This document shows, piece after piece, positions 1 to 5,986 of a stretch of 6,824 bases of DNA. The position numbers were made by a program, and so were the translations under genes. The stretch's first letter is position 1, and each line of letters starts with the position of its first letter. The stretch covers positions 1 to 6,824 of the forward strand of contig JAAYGZ010000256.1 in the NCBI GenBank assembly GCA_012727515.1, read 5' to 3'. The stretch is from Desulfovibrionales bacterium (GTDB lineage Bacteria > Desulfobacterota > Desulfovibrionia > Desulfovibrionales > Desulfomicrobiaceae). Under the pieces are notes generated by a model. It searched no databases. It was not told where the DNA came from and worked only from the letters and a program-made list of their open reading frames with translations.

Positions 1-726
1 ATGCAGCAGCCCGGTTTTGTAGAGCAGACGATAGGCCTGTTCGCCGCAGCCAAAGGCAAACAGCTTGTGCAGTTCTTCAAAAATGCGCGGGCCTGCTGCT
101 TTGTGAATTTCCCGGTGAAAGCGCAGCATGGCATTATAGGTCTGGGGCTCAATACGAAAATCCAGCCGCGAGGCAAAGCGAATGGCCCGGATCATGCGCA
201 CCGGGTGTTCCTGAAAGCGGATGCCGAGATCACCGATGCAGCGGATCAGGCGGCTTTGAATGTCACTGATGCCACCAACATGGTCAATGATGGAAAAATG
301 CACGGTTTCATAAAAAAGGCCGTTAATGGTAAAGTCGCGGCGCAGGGCATCTTCTTCTGGAGTGCCATAGCAATTATCGCGGTGTACATACAGATCGTCC
401 TCGCCATTTTCTTCATCTGTTTCCGGACAACGGCGAAAGGTTGATGTCTCAATAATATGCTCGCCAAAACGAATATGAGCCAGGCGAAAGCGGCGGCCAA
501 TTAAAAAACAGTTGGAAAAAATTTTTCTGATTTGCCCTGGCGTGGCATTGGTGCTCACATCAAAATCTTTGGGCTGACGGCCAAGAAGCAGATCACGCAC
601 ACTGCCGCCAACCAGATAGGCGGTAAACCCTTTGCGCACCAAGCGGTACATGACTGTTAAGGCGTCAGGATGGATATTTTTGCGGGAAACAGGATGTTCT
701 GGGCGTGGGATAATAACAGTATTCAA
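1..726 (-). CDS. pcnB: Poly(A) polymerase I (polynucleotide adenylyltransferase), 3' end outside window
   Basis: Template-independent nucleotidyltransferase that adds 3' poly(A) tails to RNA in the cytoplasm and so promotes RNA decay. The first 242 residues are visible. Class II nucleotidyltransferase motifs appear in order: LVGGSVRD at 38-45 (nucleotide-binding GG), catalytic carboxylates D54 and D56 in KDFDVSTNA, GRRFRLAHIRFGE around 77-89, RRDFTING at 129-136, and RMIRAIRFASRLDF starting at R177. The GRRFRLAHI stretch and the N-terminal PEHPVSRKNIHPDAL block resemble bacterial PcnB more than CCA-adding enzymes, which belong to the same superfamily. The first ATG (651) would cut off the conserved N-terminal block. 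I therefore chose TTG at 726, which has AAAAGG 7 nt upstream; the frame is closed by a stop at 756-754. PcnB is usually about 430-470 residues, so roughly half lies beyond the left edge. It follows the selenoprotein gene on the same strand after 106 bp. Confidence 0.93.
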   Translation of the reverse strand, partial: MNTVIIPRPEHPVSRKNIHPDALTVMYRLVRKGFTAYLVGGSVRDLLLGRQPKDFDVSTNATPGQIRKIFSNCFLIGRRFRLAHIRFGEHIIETSTFRRCPETDEENGEDDLYVHRDNCYGTPEEDALRRDFTINGLFYETVHFSIIDHVGGISDIQSRLIRCIGDLGIRFQEHPVRMIRAIRFASRLDFRIEPQTYNAMLRFHREIHKAAGPRIFEELHKLFAFGCGEQAYRLLYKTGLLH

Positions 727-774
727 GACAAAACCTTTTGGCTGGATAAAAATTTATGCGTCAGGACAGCATGT

Positions 775-804
775 ATCATATTCATGGAGTAAGCTCTGTT
801 TCAG
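775..804 (-). promoter_or_regulatory. Candidate sigma70-type promoter for pcnB
   Basis: On the minus strand CTGAAA (804-799) and TATGAT (780-775) are separated by 18 nt. TATGAT matches the -10 consensus at five of six positions and CTGAAA matches the -35 consensus at four. Transcription would begin near 768, about 40 nt before the TTG start of pcnB. The match was found by eye and could be chance in this AT-rich gap; read-through from upstream genes is equally possible. Confidence 0.3.
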
Positions 805-827
805 GGGCGCGTGTCCAAACACCCCTG
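802..827 (-). other. Hairpin just after the selenoprotein stop codon
   Basis: On the minus strand CAGGGGTGT (827-819) can pair with the ACA and CCCCTG parts of the segment ending at 802, with a short CGCG bulge and a TTGG loop. It begins 5 nt after the selenoprotein stop codon. No run of T follows, so it is not a standard intrinsic terminator. It may protect or define the 3' end of the upstream transcript. Confidence 0.4.
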
Positions 828-832
828 TACAC

Positions 833-1030
833 TCATACCCGGTCACAGGGGATATTGGCCAGATATTCTTCAATAATATCATCAAGAGTGGTACCAAATT
901 CTTCCAGTCTGAACTGAGCATTGCACGACCTGCAATACACATGCACAGCCTGTCAGGTTCGCCTGATATAAAGTAAAGCATGGCAGCGCGGACAATGCAG
1001 CCTGGTTCGAAAATCATGCCTGGGAATCAT
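833..1030 (-). CDS. Dual CXXC motif small selenoprotein (in-frame TGA read as selenocysteine)
   Basis: A 65-residue protein whose codon 26 is TGA (955-953), taken here as selenocysteine. It has CPRC at 13-16, U26 inside YIRRTUQAVHVY, and a second pair CRSC at 33-36. An acidic C-terminal part follows (LEEFGTTLDDIIEEYLANI) and ends PCDRV, with a further Cys at 62. The ATG at 1030-1028 has GGAG 8 nt upstream. Three things argue against a plain stop: the second CXXC pair lies after the TGA in the same frame, the reading frame stays open to a proper stop at 835-833, and a SECIS-like hairpin sits at the right distance. The layout fits a family I recall as 'dual CXXC motif small (seleno)protein' from Desulfovibrio-like bacteria, in which Sec can replace Cys; I could not check this. 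The four cysteines probably hold a metal as a zinc-ribbon-like fold or form a redox pair with Sec; the function is unknown. It lies between murI (61 bp upstream) and pcnB. Ordinary gene finding would miss it or report only a fragment. Confidence 0.88.
914..948 (-). promoter_or_regulatory. Bacterial SECIS element in the selenoprotein mRNA
   Basis: The bSECIS is the RNA hairpin that recruits SelB with Sec-tRNA to a UGA. On the minus strand TTGCA (935-931) pairs perfectly with TGCAA (925-921) around a five-base loop GGTCG. The stem continues below a six-base bulge with GCA/TGC, a T-T mismatch and CTG/CAG, ending at 948 and 914. The loop starts 23 nt after the TGA and opens with GG. This agrees with the bacterial pattern as I know it: a short loop with G in its first two positions, about 16-37 nt from the UGA. 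TTGCAGGTC is the same string found in the E. coli fdhF SECIS apical hairpin. The element lies inside the coding sequence and encodes the region around the second CXXC pair. Confidence 0.82.
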
Positions 1031-1045
1031 ACCTGGTTCTCCACA

Positions 1046-1084
1046 CGTCATCAGAATTAGAGTACGTTTACAGTCTGATGCACG
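1046..1084. repeat. Imperfect inverted repeat between murI and the selenoprotein gene
   Basis: CGTCATCAGA (1046-1055) is matched by TCTGATGCACG (1074-1084), with one unpaired C and an 18-base spacer. It fills most of the 61-bp gap between the murI stop and the selenoprotein start and ends about 3 nt before the selenoprotein ribosome binding site. In the leftward transcript no T run follows, so it is not a typical terminator. It may be an RNA hairpin affecting expression of the selenoprotein, or a protein binding site. Confidence 0.45.
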
Positions 1085-1091
1085 AAAACTT

Positions 1092-1946
1092 TTATAGATC
1101 AACGAGTTCCACATCCTCGGTGCGCAACGGCTGGTCCATAAATAAAGATCCAACCCGTGCAAAACGCTCGCCCCCATCAGTGGCCAGAAACGAAACCTGC
1201 CTGCCCTGGCTTCGTGGAGCAGCACAAATATCTTGGCGCACAAGCATATCGTGCACAAAATCCGCAGTGGTGCGGGCTGAATCCACCAGCCTGACCTCTG
1301 GCCCTACAGCGTGCTGAATAGCCTGGTGCAACACGGGAAAATGTGTGCATCCCAGCACCAGAGTATCAATACCTGTTTCTGCGTACAGGGTGCCCACATA
1401 CTGCTCAGCCACAAGCCGGGCAATCTGACCTGTGCACCAGCCTTCTTCGGCCAGGGGCACAAAAAGCGGGCACGAACGTCCAAAAACCTGGGCCTCTGGT
1501 CGCATGTTCAGGATTTCCCGCTCATAACTACCACCCGCAATTGTGCTTTCCGTGCCAATAACACCAATTTTTCCAGACGCACTGGCCTGGCATGCAGCCA
1601 ACGCCCCAGGGCGAATAACCCCCACAACAGGCAGGTCCGGGTAGGCCCCTTGCAGGGCATCCAAAGACACTGCCGTGGCTGTATTGCAGGCAATCACCAG
1701 CAGCTTGACCCCGCGTTGTCGCAGCAGGGCTGTTGTTTGCAAAGCATAGCGAGTCACAGATCTGGCGCTTTTGCTGCCATAGGGCAGCCGGGCAGTATCG
1801 CCCAGATATAAAAAACGCTCCTGGGGCAGACGCTCCATCAGCGCTTTCAAAACGGTAAGCCCGCCAATGCCTGAATCAAAAACACCAATGGGCAGCAGGC
1901 AGGATTCTGTTGATTTCTGTGTCACATCCACTCCGGCCACCACCAT
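1092..1946 (-). CDS. murI: Glutamate racemase
   Basis: Interconverts L- and D-glutamate without a cofactor, supplying D-Glu for peptidoglycan in the cytoplasm. In the 284-residue product the Asp/Glu racemase landmarks are clear: IGVFDSGIGGLTVL (D24, S25), YLGDTARLPYG at 47-57, the catalytic Cys in ACNTATA (C87), and the second catalytic Cys with its His in LGCTHFP (C200, H202). The length is within the usual 255-290. The ATG overlaps the aminotransferase stop as TGATG, which suggests translational coupling. This start gives about 18 residues before the conserved PIGVFDSG. A GTG at 1925-1923 (codon 8) has GGAG 5 nt upstream and could be the true start. It is encoded with the aminotransferase upstream and the small selenoprotein downstream on the same strand. 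Confidence 0.96.
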   Translation of the reverse strand: MVVAGVDVTQKSTESCLLPIGVFDSGIGGLTVLKALMERLPQERFLYLGDTARLPYGSKSARSVTRYALQTTALLRQRGVKLLVIACNTATAVSLDALQGAYPDLPVVGVIRPGALAACQASASGKIGVIGTESTIAGGSYEREILNMRPEAQVFGRSCPLFVPLAEEGWCTGQIARLVAEQYVGTLYAETGIDTLVLGCTHFPVLHQAIQHAVGPEVRLVDSARTTADFVHDMLVRQDICAAPRSQGRQVSFLATDGGERFARVGSLFMDQPLRTEDVELVDL

Positions 1947-3250
1947 CAGGCAGCAGAACCCAGATACGCACCAATGGCCTGGGTAATGGTTTTCCAGGTT
2001 TGCTGGCGTTTAGCGTCATCTGTTTCCAGCAAGGTCACCCGAAATCCTTTGCGGCCACAGCAAAAACCTGTGAGCGGAACCACGCAGATTCCTGTGGCCC
2101 CAAGCAGATAATACACAAAACGCTTATCCACTTCCACCCCATGCACAATTTCTTCAATATATGTTCGTATCGCAGGGTTGGAAATGGGCAGGGTCTGCTG
2201 CTGATTCAGCACGCCGTCCTCAAACATGACTGCCATGTAAAAAGCGCCCTGGGGCTGAATGACCTGCACACCGGCAACGCCTTGAAACGCGGACCAGGCT
2301 TCAATGGCACGCTGTTCAAACATGGTGCGCCGGGCTTCCAGGTGCGCGGCGTAGCGCGGGTCGCCCATGACGCGAGGAATGGATAATTGTGGCAGGCTGG
2401 TGGAGCAGACTTCCAGCATTTTTGCATTTAACAAGCTGCGGATATAGGCGTTGAAATCAGGATTTTTATCTTTATTATAGACTTCAATCCAGCCACAACG
2501 CCCTCCTGGCCAGGGATATTCCTTGGAAATACCTCGCAAAGCCATGCCTGGTACATCACCAATTACTTCAGACAAGCTGCATGTTGGATGTCCACTATAG
2601 ACAATATTGGCATAAATTTCATCTGCTACAACAAATACATCATAGCGCCGGGCAATATCCACAATTTTTTCTATCAACTCACATGGATATACTGCGCCTG
2701 TCGGATTATCCGGATTGATGAACAGTATTCCTGCAATAGAGTCATTGTAGCGAACTTTATTTTCCAGATCGACCAGGTCAGGCATCCAGCCATTGCGCGG
2801 GTCCAGCTCATAGGTCAGGTGTTCGTATCCAGAATGCGCTGCTTCTGCTGAAGAATGGGTTGAATAGGCTGGCGACGGGCCAATAACCCTGGCCTCGCGC
2901 TTTAAAAAACCAAAAATTTTAGCCACCGCATCGCCCAGGCCATTAAAAAAGATAATATCATCGGCCGTGACCTGATAACTACCGCGCCGGTTTACCAACT
3001 GGGCAACAAATTCGCGTGTTTCCAGCACGCCTTGTGTCGCGCAATACCCGTAGGAATGATCATCCATGGCCAGACCAGCGATAATTTCTTTAATCCAGAC
3101 AGGAACCTGCTCACCTTTTTCAATAGGATCGCCAATATTTTCCCAGGTAATATCCAGCCCCAAGTTTCGCAGATCCTGAGCCACAGCAACAATGGCCCGG
3201 ATTTCATAACTCAGCTTGCCCCAACCCGCATGTTCAATACTTCTGCGCAC
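1946..3250 (-). CDS. PLP-dependent class I/II aminotransferase (AspC/AlaA-like)
   Basis: Cytoplasmic fold-type I aminotransferase that moves an amino group between an amino acid and a 2-oxo acid through pyridoxal phosphate. It has 434 residues. Family motifs: YGYCATQG around 67-74, NGLGDA at 103-108 where the PLP phosphate is usually bound, NPDNPTG (N182), VADEIYANIVY (D210 for the PLP nitrogen, Y213 for the ring oxygen), the Schiff-base lysine K243 in GISKEYPWPGGRCGW, R251, and GRKGFRVTLLE near the C-terminus, whose Arg would bind the substrate carboxylate. Exact substrates cannot be read from sequence; aspartate, alanine or another amino acid with glutamate/2-oxoglutarate are all possible. 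The start is GTG at 3250-3248 with GGGAG 6 nt upstream. It is the first gene of the leftward group and overlaps murI by one base. A glutamate-linked role beside glutamate racemase is an inference. Confidence 0.9.
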   Translation of the reverse strand: MRRSIEHAGWGKLSYEIRAIVAVAQDLRNLGLDITWENIGDPIEKGEQVPVWIKEIIAGLAMDDHSYGYCATQGVLETREFVAQLVNRRGSYQVTADDIIFFNGLGDAVAKIFGFLKREARVIGPSPAYSTHSSAEAAHSGYEHLTYELDPRNGWMPDLVDLENKVRYNDSIAGILFINPDNPTGAVYPCELIEKIVDIARRYDVFVVADEIYANIVYSGHPTCSLSEVIGDVPGMALRGISKEYPWPGGRCGWIEVYNKDKNPDFNAYIRSLLNAKMLEVCSTSLPQLSIPRVMGDPRYAAHLEARRTMFEQRAIEAWSAFQGVAGVQVIQPQGAFYMAVMFEDGVLNQQQTLPISNPAIRTYIEEIVHGVEVDKRFVYYLLGATGICVVPLTGFCCGRKGFRVTLLETDDAKRQQTWKTITQAIGAYLGSAA

Positions 3251-3356
3251 AATACACTCCCGACACTGCTATGAGACCAAAGAAGTTCCATGCACATGCG
3301 ACCAGCCCATGGTATGGAAAGTTTCAAAAAAAGAATGGCTATGCCAGCCTGAGTGG

Positions 3357-3385
3357 ATTGTAAATAGAGGTAACTGGCCTGTACA
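3357..3385 (-). promoter_or_regulatory. Candidate promoter for aminotransferase-murI genes
   Basis: On the minus strand TGTACA (3385-3380, four of six -35 matches) and TACAAT (3362-3357, five of six -10 matches) are spaced by exactly 17 nt. Transcription would begin near 3350 and leave a leader of about 100 nt before the GTG start. The match is by eye, with no experimental support. Confidence 0.4.
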
Positions 3386-3497
3386 GGGCGCACTAACCAC
3401 TGGCGGCGCATGTACATCAACCCCTGAAGCCGGACCGCCCAGGGCGCCCCGGCAAATAATTGGCTTGACCTTGTACGCGCTCCTGGCTAGGCAGCAA

Positions 3498-3521
3498 CTG
3501 CATCAAGATATCTTGATGCAG
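3498..3521. promoter_or_regulatory. Perfect 24-bp palindrome, likely operator of the SahR-like regulator
   Basis: The half-site CTGCATCAAGAT (3498-3509) is followed directly by its exact reverse complement (3510-3521). Symmetry breaks at 3497/3522. A 24-bp perfect palindrome is very unlikely by chance and suits a dimeric winged-helix repressor. It ends 4 nt before a TATAAC box and 36 nt before the start codon of the ArsR-type gene, so a bound protein would cover the -35 region. Autoregulation of the regulator-ahcY-metK operon is the simplest reading. Regulators of this type, called SahR, are known in Proteobacteria to control methionine-cycle genes in response to S-adenosylhomocysteine; I do not recall their motif well enough to match it base for base. 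Confidence 0.8.
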
Positions 3522-3524
3522 AAA

Positions 3525-3530
3525 TATAAC
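3525..3530 (+). promoter_or_regulatory. Candidate -10 box of the regulator-ahcY-metK operon
   Basis: TATAAC matches the -10 consensus at five of six positions and lies 27 nt before the chosen ATG. The -35 position would fall inside the palindrome, where no strong consensus hexamer is seen. TTGACC at 3465-3470 is a good -35, but only the poor TAGGCA (3488-3493) lies 17 nt from it. Transcription from TATAAC would start near 3537 and give a leader of about 20 nt. Confidence 0.45.
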
Positions 3531-3557
3531 GCTCGTAAAATATCCGATTCTCCTGCG

Positions 3558-4499
3558 ATGAAACTTCTTGCACAAACCAAAGCCCTGGCAGACGAAACCA
3601 GACTGCGCCTTTTAGGCGTTCTGGCCCGCTATGAATTAAATGTGGGTGAGATCGTGCAGGTCATGGACATGGGCCAGTCGCGCATTTCCCGCCATCTGAA
3701 AATTTTGGTTGATGCAGGATTTGTGACCTATCAGCGCAATGGATTGTGGGCCTTTTATTCAGCCCAGGACAAACATACTGCGCCTCCACTCCTTCAGGCT
3801 GTTCTCGATGAACTGTGCGAATTTCCTGAACATCAGCGTGATCTGGACAAGGCCGAACAGGTTTTGCTGGACAGACGCCAATCCACAACCCGTTTTTTTG
3901 ACGAAGTAGCAGCGGACTGGATTAAAATGAGCCGTGATATTGTGGGTGACTTTGATCTGAATCAGACCATCCTCAGCCATCTGGCCCATACGGGCGTGGC
4001 AAATCAATCCGGCGTGGTGGCAGACCTGGGATGCGGGCCAGGCCTGATGCTTGGCCTGCTGGCTGACCAGGCACAGCATACCATTGGCGTGGATAATTCC
4101 CCGCGTATGCTTGAAGCAGCAGCCAGGCTTCTGCCCGACAGCACGGCCATCAGCCTGCGCCTGGGCGATCTGGAACATCTGCCTTTGCGCGATGCAGAGG
4201 CAGATGCAGCCATTATGTCTTTGGTCCTGCATCACCTGGCTGCTCCGCAGGCAGGGCTGGCTGAAATGGGACGCATTCTGCGGCCCGGGGGCCAGGCAGT
4301 GGTGGTTGATTTTGTCAGTCACAACAATGAGTCCATGCGCACCCTTTATGGTGACCGCTGGCTTGGATTTTCCTCATCAGATTTAGACGCCTGGCTGAAC
4401 CGCGCAGGATTTAACGCCATCACCTGCCAACAAATTCCAGTTAACCTGGGCCTGAATCTGCTGATTCTTACGGCCACGCGGGAACATTTTTCTGTGTAA
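3558..4499 (+). CDS. ArsR-family regulator fused to a SAM-dependent methyltransferase domain (SahR-like)
   Basis: A 313-residue two-domain protein. Residues 1-70 form an ArsR-type winged helix: [21 protein letters not shown], then the recognition helix region [19 protein letters not shown] (38-56) and the wing [11 protein letters not shown]. No metal-binding Cys box of the arsenic-sensor kind is present. After a linker, residues about 150-260 form a class I methyltransferase: ADLGCGPG (D156-G162, SAM glycine-rich loop), GVDNS (D179, ribose-binding acid), LGDLEHLPL (D204), MSLVLHHL and [13 protein letters not shown]. It opens an operon with ahcY and metK, so the methyltransferase fold probably serves as the SAH or SAM sensor, though catalysis is not excluded. 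The ATG at 3558 is chosen because the ArsR domain begins there; an in-frame upstream ATG (3516) falls inside the palindrome, and no clear Shine-Dalgarno precedes either. This layout matches the regulator known as SahR in Desulfovibrio-type bacteria, from memory. Confidence 0.85.
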   Translation: MKLLAQTKALADETRLRLLGVLARYELNVGEIVQVMDMGQSRISRHLKILVDAGFVTYQRNGLWAFYSAQDKHTAPPLLQAVLDELCEFPEHQRDLDKAEQVLLDRRQSTTRFFDEVAADWIKMSRDIVGDFDLNQTILSHLAHTGVANQSGVVADLGCGPGLMLGLLADQAQHTIGVDNSPRMLEAAARLLPDSTAISLRLGDLEHLPLRDAEADAAIMSLVLHHLAAPQAGLAEMGRILRPGGQAVVVDFVSHNNESMRTLYGDRWLGFSSSDLDAWLNRAGFNAITCQQIPVNLGLNLLILTATREHFSV

Positions 4500-4503
4500 C
4501 AAA

Positions 4504-4517
4504 CAGGGCCTTCCCTG
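4504..4517 (+). other. Short hairpin between regulator gene and ahcY
   Basis: CAGGG (4504-4508) and CCCTG (4513-4517) can pair around the loop CCTT, in the 35-bp gap just before the ahcY ribosome binding site. There is no T run, so it does not look like a terminator. It may be an RNA processing or stability element, or chance. Confidence 0.3.
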
Positions 4518-4523
4518 AAACCC

Positions 4524-4529
4524 AAGGAG
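4524..4529 (+). promoter_or_regulatory. Ribosome binding site of ahcY
   Basis: AAGGAG lies 5 nt before the ATG at 4535 and fixes that start. The surrounding CCCAAGGAGA string recurs before metK, which suggests both genes are tuned for strong translation. Confidence 0.9.
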
Positions 4530-4534
4530 ATACC

Positions 4535-5956
4535 ATGATTCAACCCATAGACCCTACGCTGGAGCACAAAGTTGCAGACATGAGCCTGGCCGAGTGGGGA
4601 ACCAAGGAAATGCAGCTGTCTGAGCGGGAAATGCCCGGACTGATGGCCCTTATTGACAAATATGACAGCGCAAAGCCCCTGGCTGGCCTGCGCGTGACCG
4701 GCAGCCTGCTCATGACCATCCAGACAGCCATGCTCATCAAAACCCTGCACGCTCTGGGTGCGGATGTGCGCTGGGCCTCATGCAATATATTTTCCACCCA
4801 GGACCATGCTGCCGCAGCCGTGGTCGATCAGGGCCTGGCCAAGGTTTTTGCCTGGAAAGGTGAAACCCTGGAAGAATACTGGTGGTGCACGGAAATGGCC
4901 CTGACCTGGCCTGATGGCAGTGGGCCTGATCTTATTGTGGATGATGGCGGGGATGCAACACTTCTGGTGCATGAAGGCGTGAAGTGCGAGAAAAATCCCT
5001 CCCTGCTGGATCGGAGCACGGACAATAAAGAATTTCACTGTATTCTGGACCGCCTGGCAGCCAGCGTTAAAAGCGACCCTGAAAAATGGACAAAAATTGC
5101 AGCCAGGATTCGGGGCGTTTCCGAGGAAACCACAACCGGAGTACATCGTCTGTACCAGATGGCCAAATCAGGCGAACTGCTTTTTCCGGCATTTAACGTC
5201 AATGACTCTGTGACCAAATCCAAATTCGATAATTTGTATGGCTGCCGGGAATCCCTGGCCGATGGTATCAAAAGAGCCACGGACATCATGATTGCCGGCA
5301 AGATTGTTCTTGTTTGTGGCTACGGAGATGTGGGCAAAGGTTGCGCCCAATCCATGCGTGGTTTTGGTGCCCGGGTGCTGGTCACGGAAGTTGACCCCAT
5401 TTGCGCGCTGCAGGCAGCCATGGAAGGCTATGAAGTGACCACCATGGCCAAGGCGTGTCAGATCGCAGATATTTTTGTCACAGCCACAGGTAATTACCAC
5501 GTCATTCGTGGGGAACACATGCAGCAGATGAAAGACGAAGCCATTATCTGCAATATCGGCCATTTTGATAATGAAATAGACATGGGCTTTCTGGAAAATA
5601 CGCATGGGTGCACCAAAATAACTATTAAGCCCCAGGTGGACAAATGGACCCTGCCCAGTGGCAAGAGCCTGATTGTTCTGGCTGAAGGACGTCTGGTCAA
5701 TCTGGGCTGTGCCACAGGACATCCCAGTTTTGTCATGTCCAACTCCTTTACCAACCAGGTTTTGGCCCAGCTTGACCTGGCTCAGAACACCTATCCACCC
5801 CAGGTCATGATCTTACCCAAAATTCTGGATGAAGAAGTGGCCCGCCTGCACCTTGATCGTCTGGGCGTGGAACTGGAAACATTGTCTCAGGAACAGGCCG
5901 ACTATATTGGCGTCTCTGTGACCGGGCCATTCAAGCCTGATCATTACCGTTATTAA
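4535..5956 (+). CDS. ahcY: S-adenosylhomocysteine hydrolase (adenosylhomocysteinase)
   Basis: NAD-dependent cytoplasmic enzyme that splits S-adenosylhomocysteine into homocysteine and adenosine, relieving inhibition of methyltransferases. The 473-residue length fits the bacterial form, which carries an insert of about 40 residues (here around 155-192) absent from the roughly 432-residue mammalian form. Visible landmarks: first signature [14 protein letters not shown] (82-95), the DDGGD acid cluster (136-140), SEETTTG (E197, E198), [11 protein letters not shown] with K228, D232 and N233 matching human K186, D190 and N191, the NAD-binding GYGDVGKG (262-269), [11 protein letters not shown], and the conserved C-terminal KPDHYRY. 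It sits between the SAH-sensing-type regulator (35-bp gap) and metK (30-bp gap), so control by the palindrome upstream of the regulator would include it. Confidence 0.98.
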   Translation: MIQPIDPTLEHKVADMSLAEWGTKEMQLSEREMPGLMALIDKYDSAKPLAGLRVTGSLLMTIQTAMLIKTLHALGADVRWASCNIFSTQDHAAAAVVDQGLAKVFAWKGETLEEYWWCTEMALTWPDGSGPDLIVDDGGDATLLVHEGVKCEKNPSLLDRSTDNKEFHCILDRLAASVKSDPEKWTKIAARIRGVSEETTTGVHRLYQMAKSGELLFPAFNVNDSVTKSKFDNLYGCRESLADGIKRATDIMIAGKIVLVCGYGDVGKGCAQSMRGFGARVLVTEVDPICALQAAMEGYEVTTMAKACQIADIFVTATGNYHVIRGEHMQQMKDEAIICNIGHFDNEIDMGFLENTHGCTKITIKPQVDKWTLPSGKSLIVLAEGRLVNLGCATGHPSFVMSNSFTNQVLAQLDLAQNTYPPQVMILPKILDEEVARLHLDRLGVELETLSQEQADYIGVSVTGPFKPDHYRY

Positions 5957-5972
5957 CAACCTCCCAAGACCC

Positions 5973-5978
5973 AAGGAG
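5973..5978 (+). promoter_or_regulatory. Ribosome binding site of metK
   Basis: AAGGAG lies 8 nt before the ATG at 5987, within the 30-bp gap after the ahcY stop. No promoter or terminator is visible in this gap, which supports co-transcription with ahcY. Confidence 0.88.
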
Positions 5979-5986
5979 ACAAACGC

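Larger units (their letters stand above)
3251..3557. other. Divergent intergenic control region
   Basis: These 307 bp separate the leftward aminotransferase-murI group from the rightward methyl-cycle operon. They hold a candidate leftward promoter (3357-3385), a GC-rich inverted repeat with arms GCCGG (3429-3433) and CCGGC (3449-3453), and the 24-bp palindrome with a -10-like box near the right end. A seven-base A run at 3326-3332 lies beside a weak hairpin (AGCC/GGCT). I see no credible protein-coding gene, tRNA or known riboswitch here. A frame stays open through most of it on the plus strand, but it runs across the palindrome and into the aminotransferase 5' end. Confidence 0.7.

Noticed and set aside
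953..955. TGA as a true stop, making a degraded pseudogene
   Set aside because: The second CXXC pair, a clean frame to a normal stop, and a well-placed SECIS hairpin all favour Sec decoding over decay.
632..976. 114-codon plus-strand frame
   Set aside because: It lies opposite pcnB and the selenoprotein gene, has no recognisable motif and no ribosome binding site.
754..1017. 87-codon minus-strand frame over the same interval
   Set aside because: It overlaps the selenoprotein gene in a different frame and lacks motifs. The selenoprotein frame has two CXXC pairs, a ribosome binding site and a SECIS.
953..1258. 101-codon minus-strand frame ending at the TGA
   Set aside because: Its upstream part lies opposite murI in another frame and is not gene-like. 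Only the last 25 codons (from ATG 1030) are real, as the N-terminus of the selenoprotein.
3429..3453. GC-rich inverted repeat as an intrinsic terminator
   Set aside because: The inner arms leave almost no loop, no T run follows on either strand, and no gene ends nearby.
3216..3557. In-frame 114-codon extension upstream of the ArsR-methyltransferase gene
   Set aside because: It runs through the divergent promoter region, the palindrome and the 5' end of the aminotransferase, and its residues look like no domain. The ArsR domain begins at 3558.
4500..4534. SAH riboswitch before ahcY
   Set aside because: The gap is only 35 bp and is taken up by a small hairpin and the ribosome binding site, too short for that riboswitch. 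Control by the ArsR-type protein is more likely.
5168..5722. 184-codon minus-strand frame opposite ahcY
   Set aside because: A shadow of the strongly conserved ahcY coding sequence, with no domain of its own. The same applies to the 187-codon frame at 3759-4322.
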